Assembly (NCBI GenBank): GCA_905250885.1
Contig: CAJNOQ010003099.1
Span: 1-21,445 of the forward strand
Reading direction: 5' to 3'
Source of the DNA: Didymodactylos carnosus
Taxonomy: Eukaryota; Rotifera; Eurotatoria; Philodinida; Philodinidae
Length of the DNA stretch: 21,445 bases
Shown here: in pieces, positions 19,898 through 21,445 of the stretch
How positions within the stretch are numbered: position 1 is the stretch's first letter
Layout of the letters: each line of letters opens with the position of its first letter
The notes under the pieces: generated by a model
The model's input: only the letters and a program-made list of their open reading frames with translations
What the model was told of the DNA's origin: nothing
The model's database searches: none
Position numbers and translations under genes: made by a program

Positions 19898-20231
19898 CTA
19901 AAATACACAAGGTGTAATCAAACTAATGAAACGGTAATTCATTAAATTACATATCAATGAGTCTGCTGTAGAGACCTGCAATCCAATCCGAACCCGACCT
20001 TAGGATCGGATCGGGTTCGGGTTACGTTTTCTTATCCATGTCTGCTGATATGCCACAGTTTATCTCTGCTTTACTATAATTTAACGGATGTCCCAGAATA
20101 CATTGAACTAAATATTAACGCATTTTCTATCACTTCCTATTTATAACAAAAAAAATCTTTTTTTATATGCCAAATGATAGAGAATTTAATTTTCTACAAG
20201 ATTGTATATTTATTTTTAAGACGCAGTTTTA
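19898..20231. other. Upstream region of UNG
   Basis: This 334-bp stretch lies upstream of the minus-strand UNG gene and should include its promoter. It contains the small inverted repeat at 19988-20020. No gene was seen. Confidence 0.45.
19988..20020. repeat. GC-rich inverted repeat with 10-bp arms
   Basis: CCGAACCCGA (19988-19997) pairs exactly with TCGGGTTCGG (20011-20020) across a 13-nt spacer. It stands out in AT-rich surroundings. Similar CGAACCCGA words occur inside hAT elements, so it may be a transposon remnant; no ends or duplication were found. Confidence 0.55.
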
Positions 20232-20837
20232 ATGTTTGGCGCAGTAACTCCAACAAGGAAAGCGCAAAACCTCACTAAAAATCATTTATTCAACAAAACA
20301 AGGTATGCCGACAAATTCAGCAAGAAATTTTCTATAATATGATGTGTTTTATAATGAGGAATAATGATTTTTTAGATGAAATCCGTGCGAAAAAGAGTCT
20401 TTGAAAAAGGTCATTTTCTCGTATTTTTGGGCCCATCATAGAGATATCTAGTATTTCCTAGTTTGTCAGGTAAAAGAAATAGCAGTTTCATTTGTAAGTT
20501 ACACAGTCTAATAGAGCGAGAAATTCTGCATTTCTGTAAATTAATGATTTGAACTTTGGATTTTATGCTGAAATAGTCAAGATGTTTTTATAGTGCTAAA
20601 CTTCGGTGGGCTTGGAAGTTTACCTGATAAAGACCCCAGCAATTGAAATAAATTAACTTCAAGTAAAGTCTTTTGTAAAGCATGAAATTCTTCACCATTT
20701 GACGTTAACAAAATTATTTCAAATTTTTTTGTACTCATTATAAACAATTAAAAACAGAAGGCAGTTTGCAATTTAAAACGGCGTGGTGCAGTTAAAAAAT
20801 TCGGAGCTTTTCTTGTTGGAGTTACTACGCCGAACAT
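20232..20837. mobile_element. Inverted-repeat DNA element of about 600 bp
   Basis: The left arm 20232-20265 and the reverse complement of 20804-20837 agree at 30 of 34 positions and share GTAACTCCAACAAG. The ends are ATGTTTGGCG and (G)ATGTTCGGCG, each flanked by TA (20230-20231 and 20839-20840), compatible with a TA target duplication. The interior is AT-rich with no transposase. Family assignment is left open. Confidence 0.65.
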
Positions 20838-20900
20838 CTAATGTGAATCTTTCTAGGATTCAATACCCCTTTAGATTCCTGAACATCTAAAATGAATCCT
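20832..20900. repeat. Imperfect direct repeat, GAACATCTAA..TGAATC
   Basis: GAACATCTAATGTGAATCTT (20832-20851) recurs 49 nt later as GAACATCTAAAATGAATCCT (20881-20900). The first copy overlaps the right end of the 20232-20837 element, so the second may be a partial second element end. Confidence 0.6.
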
Positions 20901-21048
20901 AAAAACTTAGTTTCGACCATCACTGTCAAGCAGATCAAAAATAAAACTTGTTCTATATATAAATATATATACGAATTTATTTATTATAGTAGTAAATATA
21001 ACAATAAACAAAGAATAACAAGATCCACTATATGATTTTATTGAACTA
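20901..21048. other. 3' flank of the partial gene at 21049
   Basis: Short AT-rich region downstream of the minus-strand gene's stop. No clear AATAAA was fixed on the minus strand; the block of ATATATAAATATATAT-like sequence near 20953 is low complexity. Confidence 0.4.
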
Positions 21049-21327
21049 TCATACGGAGTATTCAAAATTTGCTAATAGTTGTTTGATATCATTTTCTATT
21101 TTTGTTTGTTCATCTTTTGACAAAGCAATTTCATTTAAATATCGACATATATCATCTTCGCTTATTTCATTAAATGTGTCTTGAACTAAAAAATAAAAAA
21201 AAGTAATTACATGATTAAGTAATAGTGAGATGAAAGTTAAATAAAAACAAGATTTGCTTACAACGGAGTGGCATGTAACCAGTTAATTCGACACATGCAT
21301 AGTTACATCGATCATGAACTTTTGCAC
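21049..21327 (-). CDS. C-terminal exons of an unrecognised protein, partial
   Basis: Two minus-strand exons are proposed: 21327-21262, after a TTTTAAG acceptor, and 21185-21049, ending in TGA. The donor is GTAAGC, the 76-nt intron ends in a T-rich TTTTTTAG, and the phases fit. Together they encode the last 66 residues: a cysteine-containing segment (VHDRCNYACVELTGYMPLR) and then an acidic, helical tail (ISEDDICRYLNEIALSKDEQ, then KIENDIKQLLANFEYSV). The splice logic and protein-like composition make a real gene likely. The rest lies beyond 21445 or in 21330-21445, where I could not identify a further exon. I do not recognise the family. Confidence 0.55.
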
Positions 21328-21445
21328 CTTAAAATAACAAGTAAAGGTGAAGTCCGCATAAGAACGGAAATCGGCCCACTAACAATAACCGCTCCAATCG
21401 GTCCAAACCTCATCAGAATCACATCCAATTATGATATTCAATGAT

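Noticed and set aside
19545..19901. 118-codon plus-strand ORF opposite the UNG N-terminal exon
   Set aside because: It is the antisense shadow of the Ser/Lys-rich UNG exon 1, which gives a Leu/Phe/Ser-rich mirror reading. UNG itself is confirmed by conserved motifs on the minus strand.
1..21445. tRNA, rRNA, CRISPR array or telomeric repeats
   Set aside because: No tRNA-like cloverleaf with A/B boxes, no rRNA-like block, no regularly spaced direct repeats and no telomere-type tandem array were recognised on either strand.

Overview
The window looks like nuclear DNA of a small, AT-rich invertebrate animal. The gene content is animal: an Exportin-7 orthologue, a nuclear-type uracil-DNA glycosylase and a Ly6/three-finger surface protein. 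Most introns are very short (about 55-80 nt) with ordinary GT-AG borders. Between the genes lie many small fold-back DNA transposons. Genome style (tiny introns, A/T-ending codons, homopolymer-rich proteins, many MITEs) fits a bdelloid rotifer best, but that is inference; no diagnostic rotifer sequence was identified.

Layout. Positions 1-434 hold two weak minus-strand open stretches of unknown nature. Positions 707-1553 are a decayed hAT-like element. Positions 1743-2622 (+) are a four-exon gene for a secreted or GPI-anchored Ly6-type protein. Positions 3632-4880 are a transposon nest: a perfect 38-bp inverted repeat encloses a second, hAT-like element. Positions 5691-6428 (+) are a four-exon gene for a dCMP deaminase whose motifs look more bacterial or phage-like than like animal DCTD. 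A possible unrecognised terminal exon converges on it from the other strand (6445-6687). From 6.9 to 9.8 kb there is no convincing gene, only a clear 165-bp hAT MITE (8315-8479).

Positions 9811-16803 (+) are a complete seven-exon Exportin-7 gene (predicted 1372 aa). Its three largest introns each carry a fold-back element; intron 3 holds a MITE with two further MITEs inserted into it, and intron 5 holds a 591-bp near-perfect palindrome. Positions 18631-19879 (-) are a five-exon uracil-DNA glycosylase gene (335 aa). Positions 20232-20837 are another inverted-repeat element. Positions 21049-21327 (-) are the last two exons of an unrecognised gene that runs off the window.

Functionally the genes are mostly unrelated housekeeping genes. 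The dCMP deaminase (makes dUMP) and the uracil-DNA glycosylase (removes uracil from DNA) touch the same chemistry, but they are 12 kb apart on opposite strands and nothing shows coordinated control. All four well-supported gene starts have a pyrimidine-rich AG acceptor 0-41 nt upstream of the ATG, as expected for spliced-leader trans-splicing or 5'UTR introns. No undescribed gene system was found; the most informative structures are the nested MITEs and the deaminase.
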